Part shown: one piece after another, positions 12,801 through 22,647 of the stretch | Numbering within the stretch: the first letter of the stretch is position 1 | Layout of the letters: each line of letters opens with the position of its first letter | DNA from: Volutella citrinella | Taxonomy: Eukaryota; Ascomycota; Sordariomycetes; Hypocreales; Nectriaceae | Length of the DNA: 64,000 nt | NCBI GenBank assembly: GCA_034401135.1 | Contig: JAWZSP010000006.1 | Location: 124,001 to 188,000, forward strand | Reading direction: 5' to 3' | The notes under the pieces: generated by a model | The model's database searches: none | What the model was told of the DNA's origin: nothing | What the model saw: only the letters and a program-made list of their open reading frames with translations | Translations under genes and position numbers: made by a program

Positions 12801-14091
12801 CCTCATCGCCGCCGCCGGATCGAACTCATCTTTTGGCCTTCCCGGCATCGGTACGACGCCACGAAGACCCAAGCCTTGCGTCCGAGTAAAGGACGACCTC
12901 CTGGTTGCCATCCCGCCAGACCCAGTCGAGGAGATCCGGAAATCTGTCTGGTCCACTAGAGGGTGGACATTCCAGGAAGGCGTCTTGGCACGGCGGCGTC
13001 TGTTCTTCACCGAGACTGAGATGTCTTTCGAATGTGCGGAACTCGTGTGCAGAGAGGCTATTGAGCTTCCCCAGCATATCCAAAGAGATCCATCCAGGTT
13101 CTCGAACGGAATGCTACCCGGCTCGTGGTGCTATGGACGCGAGGGCCATCACGACAGCTCAAGGGTGCCCCTAATTAGAGAGCCCCGGGTGATGACTTCA
13201 GAGCGCAGTGCCTCAAAATTGTTCGGGTTGCTCGAAGCCTACACTCAGACCAAGTTGACATACCAGGACGACGTCTTGAATGCCATGCTCGGCATCTTCC
13301 GGAGCTTCTCGGACATTGAAAGGCCGATTCATCACATCTGCGGCGTTCCCATCTTGCATTGCTCGACCCACAGCATGCCCAGCGATCGAGAGGATGACAC
13401 CACTGATACCGCCAAAGGGTTCATGGCAGGCCTATGCTGGACTCTGAAGAACCCAGGGAGCAGACGCCCGGAAAGCCGAGGCCAGAGGTTCCCGAGCTGG
13501 TCTTGGACCGGCTGGAAAGGTTGTGTAAGTTGCCTGGAGAGTATTGACCCGGATAGAGTTGTCTTTGGAGGCAATTTCTTGACGGATGTCGCCATTTCTT
13601 TCGAAAATGATGCGAGGAAAGGGAAGCTGCCATCAACATGGCCCAGCCCACGCGCTGTCCAATGGAATGAATATGTGCGGCTCCGCAAAGCCGAAAAGAT
13701 ATCCATGTTTCGCCAGTATCATGTTCTGGAGATCAAGGCGTCATACCTTAGTGTCACTCTCCAGGGGCCCGACGACGGTGGATGCTGGAGGGCAACGGCG
13801 TGCGTAGGAAATGAAATCACAGAGGGTCCTTTCTACCTCACCAAGGACAGCAACGCCGAGGTTGACTTTGGCCGCCAGCTCCGTCACGAGCCATGGCTCG
13901 GCGTCGTACTTGGGTCTGCGCGGGGCACAGGTGGCGCTTGTTATGTACTTGTCTTGGAAAGGGGAAAAGAGCGCCGGGAGCGAACAGGAGAATGGTACTG
14001 GGAGAGGATTGGCCTTGCTGAGCTGTATTATCATACAGATTGGGATGAGTGGGAAAGAATGTTGAAGCGGCGTACTTTTCTGATTAGATAG
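6869..14091 (+). CDS. Giant NLR-like protein: PNP-like, NACHT, ankyrin, HET
   Basis: Predicted intracellular signal-transducing ATPase of the fungal NOD-like family. Exons 6869-8096, 8152-8932, 8992-10820 and 10859-14091 join in frame to 2,356 aa. Order: nucleoside-phosphorylase-like domain (about 10-400; CTGGGVP, LRLGDVVIS, GIVASAEF, with a Ser/Glu-rich insert at about 190-265); NACHT with Walker A GLPGTGKT near 474 and Walker B VFLVIDALDEC near 573; winged-helix-like region; ankyrin repeats about 890-1615; HET domain about 1850-2000 (SYVWGP, LWVDRHCI, GWTFQE). Ankyrin and HET lie in one uninterrupted frame (10861-14091), so that fusion is directly seen. The 8933-8991 intron has no AG acceptor (a TG at 8990-8991 keeps phase). 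The last intron has a weak GTGGAG donor. If either fails, the locus is two genes or a pseudogene. Confidence 0.72.
12058..12105 (+). repeat. 24-bp tandem duplication in ankyrin-HET linker
   Basis: Two adjacent 24-base units (12058-12081, 12082-12105) differ at one base and encode DEMVKMTS then DEMVKRTS. The duplication keeps frame and lies between the last ankyrin repeat and the HET domain. Confidence 0.9.
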
Positions 14092-14234
14092 ATCCATGAG
14101 GTAACTGCCATTATCTCAATGACCAAGATTGTTATATTTTACTTGAAATATACCTCGCACCGCGGCAAGGACCCCCGCACCAATGCACAGAAGACTGTGC
14201 GGTACACAACTAGGCCAGCGTGTAGCTGACGGGT

Positions 14235-15090
14235 CTAGAACATAGGGAGCAAATGCATTCCAATTTCGGACTCGGCTCCATCAAAGTCAAGACGACCAGC
14301 AGATAGATTCACAACTTCTAATTGACCTACAGGAGAAAAACTCTTAGTTAGACTTCTTTCAGACTAGCAAAGTGACGCTTTCCACTTACGCTGTCTGGCG
14401 GTTTCCGCAACTAACTGGCATCGAATCTGTGATATTCCATTCGGAGTCTCGGTGCCAAAGTCAGAGGCCCTGTCGATGCTTGGATTTTCATCAAACAAAG
14501 CGCTCGTCGGCCCATGATAGCTTGAGTTACTGTGCTGGGGCGGCTCTGCGGGCGATGCTGACTCAATTGGGCAGTGAGCTTCCCTCTGGGCCACCGTAGG
14601 AGTGGTAGCGAGAGGATTCTGTTGAAGAGAGTCATCGGGTAGACCAATGGCAGCACACGATTTCGATGAGGCATCTGGATCCTGATGAATATCGCCCTTT
14701 CCCGGGGATGTAGTTCCTGCTAGAGGAGCATCAGGCGCTTGCAACCTGCTCAATTGCAATCGGAGTTTACGATTTTCTTCTTCCAGTTCCTTGATACGCT
14801 TGTTTGTAGGCCTGTATCATGTAAGAAAAATAACATATTTTGGGAAGTCTGGCCTCTCATACCTAGACTGATGGGCGATCGATTGAGGAACACACGGTCG
14901 GCCACGAATTCGACACGATCTGCGCACTGGCTTTGCGCCGTCACACCGGATCTAGGGTAGAGACTGGTCAGCCGACCGCCGCGGAGACGAATTTAGCGTG
15001 GCAACCCCTGACTCGACTTACTTTCTTCTCTCGACAATACTCGCAGGCCAGAACCAGCCGCCGGGAATGGGACGATTCGATTCCCTCCAT
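14235..15090 (-). CDS. Short Zn2Cys6 protein with a defective zinc cluster
   Basis: Exons 15090-15022, 14951-14863, 14811-14390 and 14326-14235 join to 223 aa. The N terminus reads CEYCREKK / IRCDGAKPV / SCRIRGRPC, a zinc cluster split by an intron, followed by a short coiled coil (KRIKELEEENRKLRLQL) like the dimerisation helix of Gal4-type factors. The fourth cysteine is replaced by arginine: codon CGC stands where TGC is expected, so only five ligands remain. No fungal-specific middle domain is present; the rest is low-complexity Ser/Pro-rich. It may be a decayed regulator, or a dimerising partner that no longer binds DNA. The T-to-C change is opposite to RIP-type C-to-T mutation. Confidence 0.65.
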
Positions 15091-16089
15091 GACAGTCCGA
15101 TGGTGATTTGGGGTGTTTCCAACTCGAACCCGGATATTGGTCAGTCGGGGCGTGGATCATAATATGGGCAGGTCTCGCCTCGTTTAGCTGCGGAGAACCC
15201 TGCCACACATCCAGTGAACAGTGAGACAGTGGATCAGATGTGGACTATTCCGAAGTTAACGCCGGACCAAGATAGTGCTAGATGTGTCCGAGCGGGGCAA
15301 AGCAGAGCCAGCCGTCGGTTCTCAATAGCCGATGCGCCACTCCAATTCATCACACACATTGCTGTCCTGCCCGACTACCGAGACGCAGTTCAACCTCCGT
15401 TTCTGCTGGATAAGGCGCTCCTCAATGGCAGTCACGCAAGCGGGCCCTTGTTGGCGGAGATGAGGCAGAAGCTTTCGATTAGCCTAACCTGAAGTATTTT
15501 CATCTGTGAGATACACTTTGTTTACCCTTCCGGGTGCCACCATCTCATGAATCCTGGCCCGTCTTGGGGTTGATTGGGTCCTGATTGACTGCGATTATGG
15601 GAATATTGACGGTGAGTAGAGATCAAGCGTAAGGACACATGGCATTTGAGGTCATTTGGGGTGGCAATGGCTAACCTCACCACCAGGTGCGCTGAATGCT
15701 GGTGCTCCTGGAGTGAGTTGCGCCGAACCTGACGTGAAGCAGCTTTGCGGCACCTCAAATAAATAAGCAATAACCGAACGAAGCCATTAGATACTGGTAC
15801 CACTCATTCATACAGCTAACGAGGTTCGGAACGTTGTGTCAGCTGCAAAGTTCCCCCCTCTCCCCTCTAGGCCAACGTGGCCTCGCCTCATCGTTGCCAA
15901 TGGAGCGCTTCGAGCCTATCCCGACCTTGACCGAATACCTTCACCAGGCCAACGATGCCATTATGACCATGGTTAAGATAGAGACCAAAGGAGCACTTGA
16001 CAACCTGGAAGAAACTGCCGCTATCCCAGGAGTTGGTCTACGTTTCCCAAGTCCAGAATGACTCCGACACAGATTCTCCAGCTGAACCC
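15091..16089. other. Intergenic, no gene seen
   Basis: About 1 kb between two leftward genes. Several short open frames occur, but none has splice partners, a recognisable domain or a signal peptide. It must hold the promoter of the short zinc-cluster gene at its left end. Confidence 0.5.
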
Positions 16090-17850
16090 CTAAATCCGCC
16101 CCTCAACGCGCTCAACGCGCTCAATTTCATGCCTCTCCGGGGACTGACTTTCCTCGTCCGGCTTCAGCTTCTGCATGACTTGATTATCGAGCCCACCCTC
16201 GAAAAGTTGACGAATCTCCTCGAGAGTATGGCCCTTGGTTTCGGGGAAGAGGAACCAGATGACGAAAAATAGGCAGAACAGGATGCAGCAAAACAAGATA
16301 TAATACTTCCAACCAAGGGCTTTCATAGCAATAGGGTTCACCTGATTAGCGAGGACCAGCGCCGTGAAGCTGAAAATGTAGACAGCAGAAATGCCGCGTC
16401 CACGAAGAGTGTAGGGATAAATCTCCACGGTGTATGCTTGCAGAAGTGGCGCCCAGGCAATAGCATAGCAAAAGTAAGTGAAGAAGACGAACGCAACAAC
16501 CACCTTTCCGATTGTCTCGTTCTTGGTTGAGATGAAGGTGGCAGTAAGAGCAGTCCAGACAAGGTAACAGATGAACATGCCGCCAGTCGACATGAGGAAC
16601 AATGTCCGTCGGCCCAGGCGGTCAACCATTAGGGCACCGACAAAGACGGCAGCGCACCAGTTGGACACATTCAACATGGCATTGATGAGCGTCTGGTCCT
16701 TGACTTCTGTGATTCCAATCGTGTTCAAGATGAGGCCAACGTAGTAGGAGATCAAGCCAACGCCATTCCACTGCGCGAACCAGCCAACAACGAATGCAAT
16801 GAGCAGACGCTTGCGGTTTGCTGGAGTGCGATAGAGATCAGCCCAAGAGTTTTGTGACAAGGTATCCGCTTCTAATGTGAGAGCTGCCTCGATCTCATTC
16901 ATCTCAAAGTCGACCAGAGGTGAGCTCTCGTCTCCGCCTCCGTGGTACCTGACAAGGATTTCTCGGGCCTCTGTTCGTCTTCCGTTGGCCATAAGCCAGC
17001 GAGGCGACTCAGGAAGGAAGTAGACTAGAAGCAGTTGGATGGCGGGGATCGCGCACTGGAGAATCGAGGGTATTCTCCAGCTCCAGTCAGAAGGGATCTT
17101 GAACGTTCCATATGTGCACCAAGCCGCAATAATACCTCCGAGATACTAGGTGATTTAATGTCAACGTTGCTCAATAATGACGACTTGGGTCAAGTATCGC
17201 ATGGAAACTTACAAATGAAGTGTTGTACAGCGCCGTCAGTTTGCCTCGGTGAGATGGGTGCGCAAGCTCAGTGATGAGAATGGGACTTGGCTGGGAGAGA
17301 AAACTTGTAAAGAAGCCAATGAGAGCTCGCGAGGCAATAAAAGTGGCAGCGTTGGGGGAGAATCCTTGCATAAACGGGAGGATGACGCAGGTGAGAGTGC
17401 CCACGGCGATTGTTTTCTTGCGGCCGAAACGATCCGATATCCAAGTGACGAGGAAAAGCGCAACAATTTTGCCCGCGGGGTACACGGCATTCATCGCTCC
17501 TAGCATGGCCGGCGTCGGATTCTGGAAGTGCTTTCGCCATTGAGGGAGGGTTTGGAGCCCATTCATCATGGATCCTGTTGTGGTGAGCATTCAGCAGACA
17601 TACATGTCCGGATCCTCAGCTCTTGGACTCACCATCGTACCCAATTCCAGCTGATGATAGCAGAGGAATCAGCAGAAGCATATTCAGCTGCAAGAGGTGT
17701 TTGACTTTGTACCAGGGGCGTTTGTCATCCGATAGAACCTAGAGGGGAGTGAGCAGACGAGTCTCCAAGTCCACAATCCACAAGGGGGCTTACGGCAGCA
17801 AGACTCGCACCCGAGGCAGGTTTTGCCTCTTTGACTGCAGGGACGCCCAT
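16090..17850 (-). CDS. MFS sugar transporter (lactose permease-like)
   Basis: Plasma-membrane sugar:proton symporter with 12 predicted helices. Exons 17850-17794, 17738-17633, 17574-17213 and 17145-16090 give 526 aa. Family signatures: ISDRFGRKK after helix 2-3, PESPRWLM before the central loop, VDRLGRRTL in the second half and FPETKGHTLEEI at the end of helix 12. The N terminus is cytoplasmic and soluble. It is divergent from an intracellular GH3 beta-glucosidase, a pairing that suggests disaccharide import followed by hydrolysis inside the cell. Substrate (cellobiose, lactose or other glucoside) is inference from that neighbour. Confidence 0.92.
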
Positions 17851-18669
17851 TGTTCCTTTTCCTTCTCTTGAGATGGTTAATAGGTGCGACGAAAAGCCAA
17901 CAAATCTATGTCAAATGCGAATTGGCTCGAAAGACTAGGGATCGTCTCTGAAGAATCCAGGTTGACCAGTTCTTATATTCATGACTGTGCCACATTGCAC
18001 GGCTGACTCCCGTGTGGGGATCGCCCCATGGGGTAAATTGAATTGGGTAACACTCGATCTGGTGTCACTTGCAACGTGAGCTAGGCCACCGGTTGCTCTC
18101 CAAAAGAACCGAAGACACCCGAGGTCCAGACGCCACCTTCAACTTGATTCCTGGAAGGGGAGCTGGAGGGCTCTTTCAACCGAGGCTGGAGCCGCGAGCT
18201 CGACACCAGCCCACACTTGGCATGACATCCTCATTGCACACTCAGCCAAAGAGCCCAGGTACCAACAGCTTCAGTGGCCGCGGACGGTCTATGTCCGCAC
18301 CACTACGCCAGGCAGGGGTCAATTCTTTAGCCTGAATGCGTTTTGGGGCATAGTGTGATGGATGAACCTGGCCACCGGCGCTAAATAGACGTGGATAAAT
18401 CGTATTCAATACGACAAATCCTCATTGGCTTAGCGGATGACGCCTAGCCACCGCCTACGCAGGGTGATTGGTTCTTCCACTGTTGGAATAAGCGTTCAAA
18501 CCTCGGGAAATCGGTTTTGATGACGCTCGAACGGCTTGCGACGTATAAAGGACTTGCGGTTGATAATTGGTGAGGGTAATAGACCACCACTTCACCGCAT
18601 TTCAACGGCAACAAGGCAGCACGAATACAACAGCTGGAGTTTAACGCTCCTAAGAATCCGGTTGAAAGC
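17851..18669. promoter_or_regulatory. Divergent promoter, sugar transporter / beta-glucosidase
   Basis: No gene in 819 bp. It has a TATA box GTATAAAGG at about 18543-18551, some 120 bp before the glucosidase ATG. A GTGGGG at 18014-18019 fits the CreA/Cre1 carbon-repression consensus SYGGRG. A CGG-N11-CCG element lies in the middle. Confidence 0.65.
18281..18297. promoter_or_regulatory. Gal4/CLR-2-type site CGG-N11-CCG
   Basis: CGG at 18281-18283 and CCG at 18295-18297, within the longer inverted repeat GCGGAC...GTCCGC (18280-18298). Gal4 and, in filamentous fungi, the cellulose regulators CLR-2/ClrB recognise this spacing. It lies about 370 bp from the glucosidase start and 430 bp from the transporter start. 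Confidence 0.5.
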
Positions 18670-20889
18670 ATGTCAACTGCCAATGAAACCTACAACTTCC
18701 CTGCAGCCGTTCGAGACGTCAAGGATGGCAAGAGTCTCGGCGATGCATGCAGCTCGCTCCTGTCGCAGCTCACACTTGAAGAGCGGCTCTGGGTCCTGGA
18801 TGGCGACGAAGAGTTCTGGCCAGGCCTCCATTCCATGATGACCAAAGGTTTTGGGCATAGGCCCTACATCATGGGTGAGATAAAACGCCTCGGCATTCCT
18901 GGAGTCCGTTTCTCAGATGGCCCTCGAGGCTGCACCATGGGCCAATCCACTGCCTTCCCGGTCCCCATGGCAAGAGGCGCCAGTTGGGACACTTCTCTTG
19001 AAGAAAGAATCGGCAGGGCTATAGGGAAGGAATGCAAGGCTCAGGGAGCCAACTTCTTCAGCGGAGTTTGCGTCAATCTTCCTAGGCACCCTGGCTGGGG
19101 CCGCATTCAGGAGACGTACAGCGAAGATCCAATTGTGCTCGGCGCCATGGGGTCAGCGATTGTACGAGGGGTTCAGGAGAACATCATGGCTTGCGTCAAG
19201 CATTTTGCCCTCAACTCGTTGGAGAATTTCCGCTTCAAGGTCGATGTGCGTGTTGACGAGGATGTTTTACATGAAGTTTACCTTGCACAGTTCCGCTTGA
19301 TTGTGGAACAGGGGGTGGCTTCAGTCATGTCATCGTACAACTCTGTGCGCGGCCACTTTGCAGGCGAGAGTAAGGAGTTGCTGGTAGATATTCTACGTCA
19401 ACAGTGGGGTTTCACTGGCATGGTTATTTCGGATTTCTTATTTGGTTTCCGGGACGTGCCAGCCTCGGTAAAGTACGGCATGGACCTTGAGGCGCCTTTC
19501 CGCCAGCAACGCGCACTACACCTTGAGTCGGCACTCAAAGACGGAACGGTGACAACCGAAGACGTTGATCGCTGCTGTTCGGCTATTCTTCGAAGCCTCA
19601 TTGAGAACGAGGCACTACGGGGCGATTCTATCCCAACGGAAGATGTTGTTTTCAGCCATGAACATCGGAACTTGGCAAGAGAGTCAGCCGCCAAGTCCAT
19701 GGTCTTATTGAAGAATGACACGCGTGGCGGATCCCCAATGCTACCACTTGAGAACAGAATCTCCAAAATAGCCGTCGTGGGCCGCCTGGCTGATTCCCAA
19801 AACACCGGAGACAAGGGGTCGTCAGCTGTGCGCAGCCCTGAGGTCATCTCAGCCTATCAAGGGATACAAGAGGCTCTCCCGAGTGCTCATGTCATACTCG
19901 AGCCTTCTTCCAACACTGAGGCTGTTCAACAAGCCGCTTCTGCCGCGGATGCCGTGGTAGTAGTGGTTGGATATGATTTCCGGGATGAAGGGGAGTATAC
20001 CGCACCGGCTTTTAATGGTACGCCAGGTCTGCAGCCAGTCATTCCTCCCGATGACGGCTCTGAAGAGGCAAAGGCGGTCATATCAAGGCTTATGAAGCCC
20101 GCACCAACGAGGGAAGACAGCGGAAAGGATAATTATGGGTTCGGCGCTGGAGGCGATCGATCTACCCTGGGACTCCGGCCTGAAGACGTCGAGACGATCA
20201 AGGTCGCAGTTAAGGCTAATCCACGAACGATTGTCTCAATAGTCGCCGGTGGTGCAGTCATCATCGAGGACTGGAAGCACCTACCAGCCGCTATCATCTT
20301 TGCAGGATATTCCGGCTGCGAGGGCGGTCATGCGTTGGCGGACCTGCTCTTTGGAAAAGCAGACTTCTGTGGCAGGCTTCCATTCTCCGTTCCCACGACC
20401 AAAGAACACCTTCCAGCCTTTGACAACGACGCCGAGTCAATTGAGTATGACCGTTGGTTCGGACAGCGACTACTAGACCGGCTCCAGGTCAAAGCAGCAT
20501 ATCCGCTCGGATTCGGCCTCTCGTATACCACTTTCGCGCTGGCAGACCTCGACATCTCAAAAGTTTCATCTTGTGGGGACCAGTTGCTTGTCCGAGTCAA
20601 GGTATCGAATACTGGGGGCCGGGATGGGCGATATGTTGCCCAAGCGTATGGAGTACTGGATGTTCCGGATTGGCCAGTCAGGAGTTTACTTGGATTTAGC
20701 CCTGTAGACATCAAACGTGGCGAGGAGTCCATTGTTCAAGTGGTCATTTCGACTCGACCGCTACAGCGTTGGGCCAGTGGTTCATGGGATCTCGTTTCTG
20801 GCTCGGTCAAGATTGAGGTCGGGAGCTTCTCTGGGGACCCTTGCAGCGTTCAGACGATGTTTGATCTATTAAGCGGCGCCATAATTTAG
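18670..20889 (+). CDS. Intracellular GH3 beta-glucosidase
   Basis: Retaining glycoside hydrolase releasing terminal beta-linked glucose or a related sugar. Single exon, 739 aa. The N-terminal barrel shows GVRFSDGPRG, the KHFALNSLE motif and the nucleophile Asp255 in VISDF; family members usually have SDW, so the next residue is Phe here. The GH3 C domain (VVVGYDFRDEGEYTAP, GYSGCEGGHALADLLFG) and an FN3-like domain (YPLGFGLSYTTF onward) follow. There is no signal peptide and no PA14 insert, so it should act in the cytosol. It shares a promoter with the sugar transporter. Confidence 0.92.
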   Translation: MSTANETYNFPAAVRDVKDGKSLGDACSSLLSQLTLEERLWVLDGDEEFWPGLHSMMTKGFGHRPYIMGEIKRLGIPGVRFSDGPRGCTMGQSTAFPVPMARGASWDTSLEERIGRAIGKECKAQGANFFSGVCVNLPRHPGWGRIQETYSEDPIVLGAMGSAIVRGVQENIMACVKHFALNSLENFRFKVDVRVDEDVLHEVYLAQFRLIVEQGVASVMSSYNSVRGHFAGESKELLVDILRQQWGFTGMVISDFLFGFRDVPASVKYGMDLEAPFRQQRALHLESALKDGTVTTEDVDRCCSAILRSLIENEALRGDSIPTEDVVFSHEHRNLARESAAKSMVLLKNDTRGGSPMLPLENRISKIAVVGRLADSQNTGDKGSSAVRSPEVISAYQGIQEALPSAHVILEPSSNTEAVQQAASAADAVVVVVGYDFRDEGEYTAPAFNGTPGLQPVIPPDDGSEEAKAVISRLMKPAPTREDSGKDNYGFGAGGDRSTLGLRPEDVETIKVAVKANPRTIVSIVAGGAVIIEDWKHLPAAIIFAGYSGCEGGHALADLLFGKADFCGRLPFSVPTTKEHLPAFDNDAESIEYDRWFGQRLLDRLQVKAAYPLGFGLSYTTFALADLDISKVSSCGDQLLVRVKVSNTGGRDGRYVAQAYGVLDVPDWPVRSLLGFSPVDIKRGEESIVQVVISTRPLQRWASGSWDLVSGSVKIEVGSFSGDPCSVQTMFDLLSGAII

Positions 20890-21077
20890 TCTCTCGCTTT
20901 TTCATCTGAAATATTACGCATGACACGCCTGGCTGATGAGGCATGTGTTGTAGTAACGCAATAAGACAAAGAAATATGATACAGGCGACAATCAATACCA
21001 ATTATTATCCAGTATACCACTCCAGTCCTGTCCCGCCCCTGCCCTGGCTAGCGCTGTTCCTGGCAGCTCCATCGCCT

Positions 21078-21634
21078 TTACTTGCTTTCTTGATAGCCAG
21101 GAGGGCCTGGAATGTGCATGCTATCCGTAACTGGATGGTAGCCAGTGACATTTACAGCCGAGCGGGATTCCCGATCCTTGACCTCACTATCTTGTTGAAT
21201 CAGGGCGCAGCAAAGGCACCAAAAAGATACGCAGCAGTCACCGCAACCACTTCCTTCAATTCCATATTTTTCGCGGATCTCACCTCGCTTAACCACGTTG
21301 AAACTTGAGGATGTGAGCAAAATGTTCAATCGTCATGCAAAAGGAGAGGATGGCCACTCACATCCAAGCACTCAAGGTGAATGTCTGAATACCACAGAAG
21401 AGCGCGCAATCGCCGTTGATGTTTTCGATTTCGCTGCTTTGCTGCTTCAGCCTCTGTGACGTCCTTCCAAACACTAGTTCTAAAGTTAGCCGGGGGAAAC
21501 AGTGGTATGCGGCCTTGGTTGGGACTCGGGTGCTTCTCACAGATGCAAGGCAGGAATGTGGAGAGCATGCAAGAGCCGCATGGGGAACACGACAGAAGCC
21601 CGTGGCCCCATTCTTTGCTGTTGTGATTGGCCAT
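21078..21634 (-). CDS. PLAC8-family cysteine-rich membrane protein
   Basis: Exons 21634-21541, 21473-21362 and 21303-21078 give 143 aa. The spliced protein starts with a Cys-rich segment (LLSCSPCGSC, LPCILFGRT), then NINGDCALFCG, a hydrophobic stretch, RGEIREKYGIEGS and a second Cys cluster (GDCCVSFWCLCC) before LIQQDSEVK, which is the PLAC8/cornifelin pattern in the expected order. Fungal members are small membrane proteins of unclear role; some relatives affect cell size or cadmium resistance. The acceptor at 21475-21474 was chosen because the earlier TAG would create a stop. It converges on the glucosidase gene with a 188-bp gap. Confidence 0.82.
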
Positions 21635-22647
21635 GATTGAGACTGGCAGGTGGAAGAGGAGAGGTAAAGAATAGCGAGACAGAGACTTGTCTGATTGAGT
21701 TGGCTCTGGCGCCACGTCGTGATGTTGAAAGGAGGCACAAGATGGCATTTTAAATGATTTCGCACCTCCGAAATGCCATAAGCACCACGGTAATGAGAGT
21801 GGGTATATGTGGATAGTGGTTCGTATCTCGGAGCTGAAACAGAGGCTATACAGCGCTAGCGAGCTTGGGAGCAATGTACGGTGCCGATATGCCGATATTA
21901 TGGTATCAGCAAATAGCGTGGAGGCCTCTATACACTTCAGAGGCGCTCTTCAAAGAGTACTCATAGGAAGAAGCTCGGCATATTTGCCTGTTGGGGTAGT
22001 TATTTACATGGAGCAGCCGTGGTGTTCCAACGGATGTCAGGGAACGAACCTTGCTGGCGTGGATCGACATGGGATGACGGTTCTCAGCTAGCTCATAACA
22101 ACTGCCCACTAGTAGAGCTGTTATGGCCTTGGCCAAAATGAAAAACTGAAGCGGGTGCAAAAAGAGAGTCTAAGCGGCCCGTTGACTAGCCCGCAGTGGT
22201 AACATGGCTTGCATGGCAATGGACTAATGCTTGCTTTTGCGGTGGGCCAACACTCCACCTTCACCGACGCAAAGGTTCCAGTCGCCACTCGGCGTCCCGC
22301 CGATTGGGTCTTGATTTATCGTATCTCAATACGAGGGGCAAACTTGCCCCACATGGTTGACCCCTCTTCGACCTCTTCCAACATCCTGCCAAACCCGAGT
22401 CCCGCGGTTGTGATGCTTGTTTTGGAAAACCTCGGCCAGTAGCCCGGCCTGATGATAGTAATAGTCTAGTCTTTACACCCCCTAGCGAACGATCTGGACG
22501 ACGACAGGGATTTCGGCCAACCAAAATGCCGTATTTCCTATGATTTGTATTGTAGAAATGAAATTGTATATACTTAGTCCTCGGCAAATCTACTCATTAC
22601 GCTGATGCATTTTTCCTGCCTCGTGCTCGTGTTTATGGACTCTGCTA
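21635..22647. other. Intergenic, PLAC8 / tannase divergent region
   Basis: About 1 kb between divergent genes and therefore promoter for both. No supported gene; short frames on both strands lack domains. Confidence 0.45.

Noticed and set aside
14863..14951. RIP mutation as the cause of the lost cysteine
   Set aside because: RIP gives C-to-T or G-to-A changes; TGC to CGC is the reverse, and no TpA enrichment is apparent around it.
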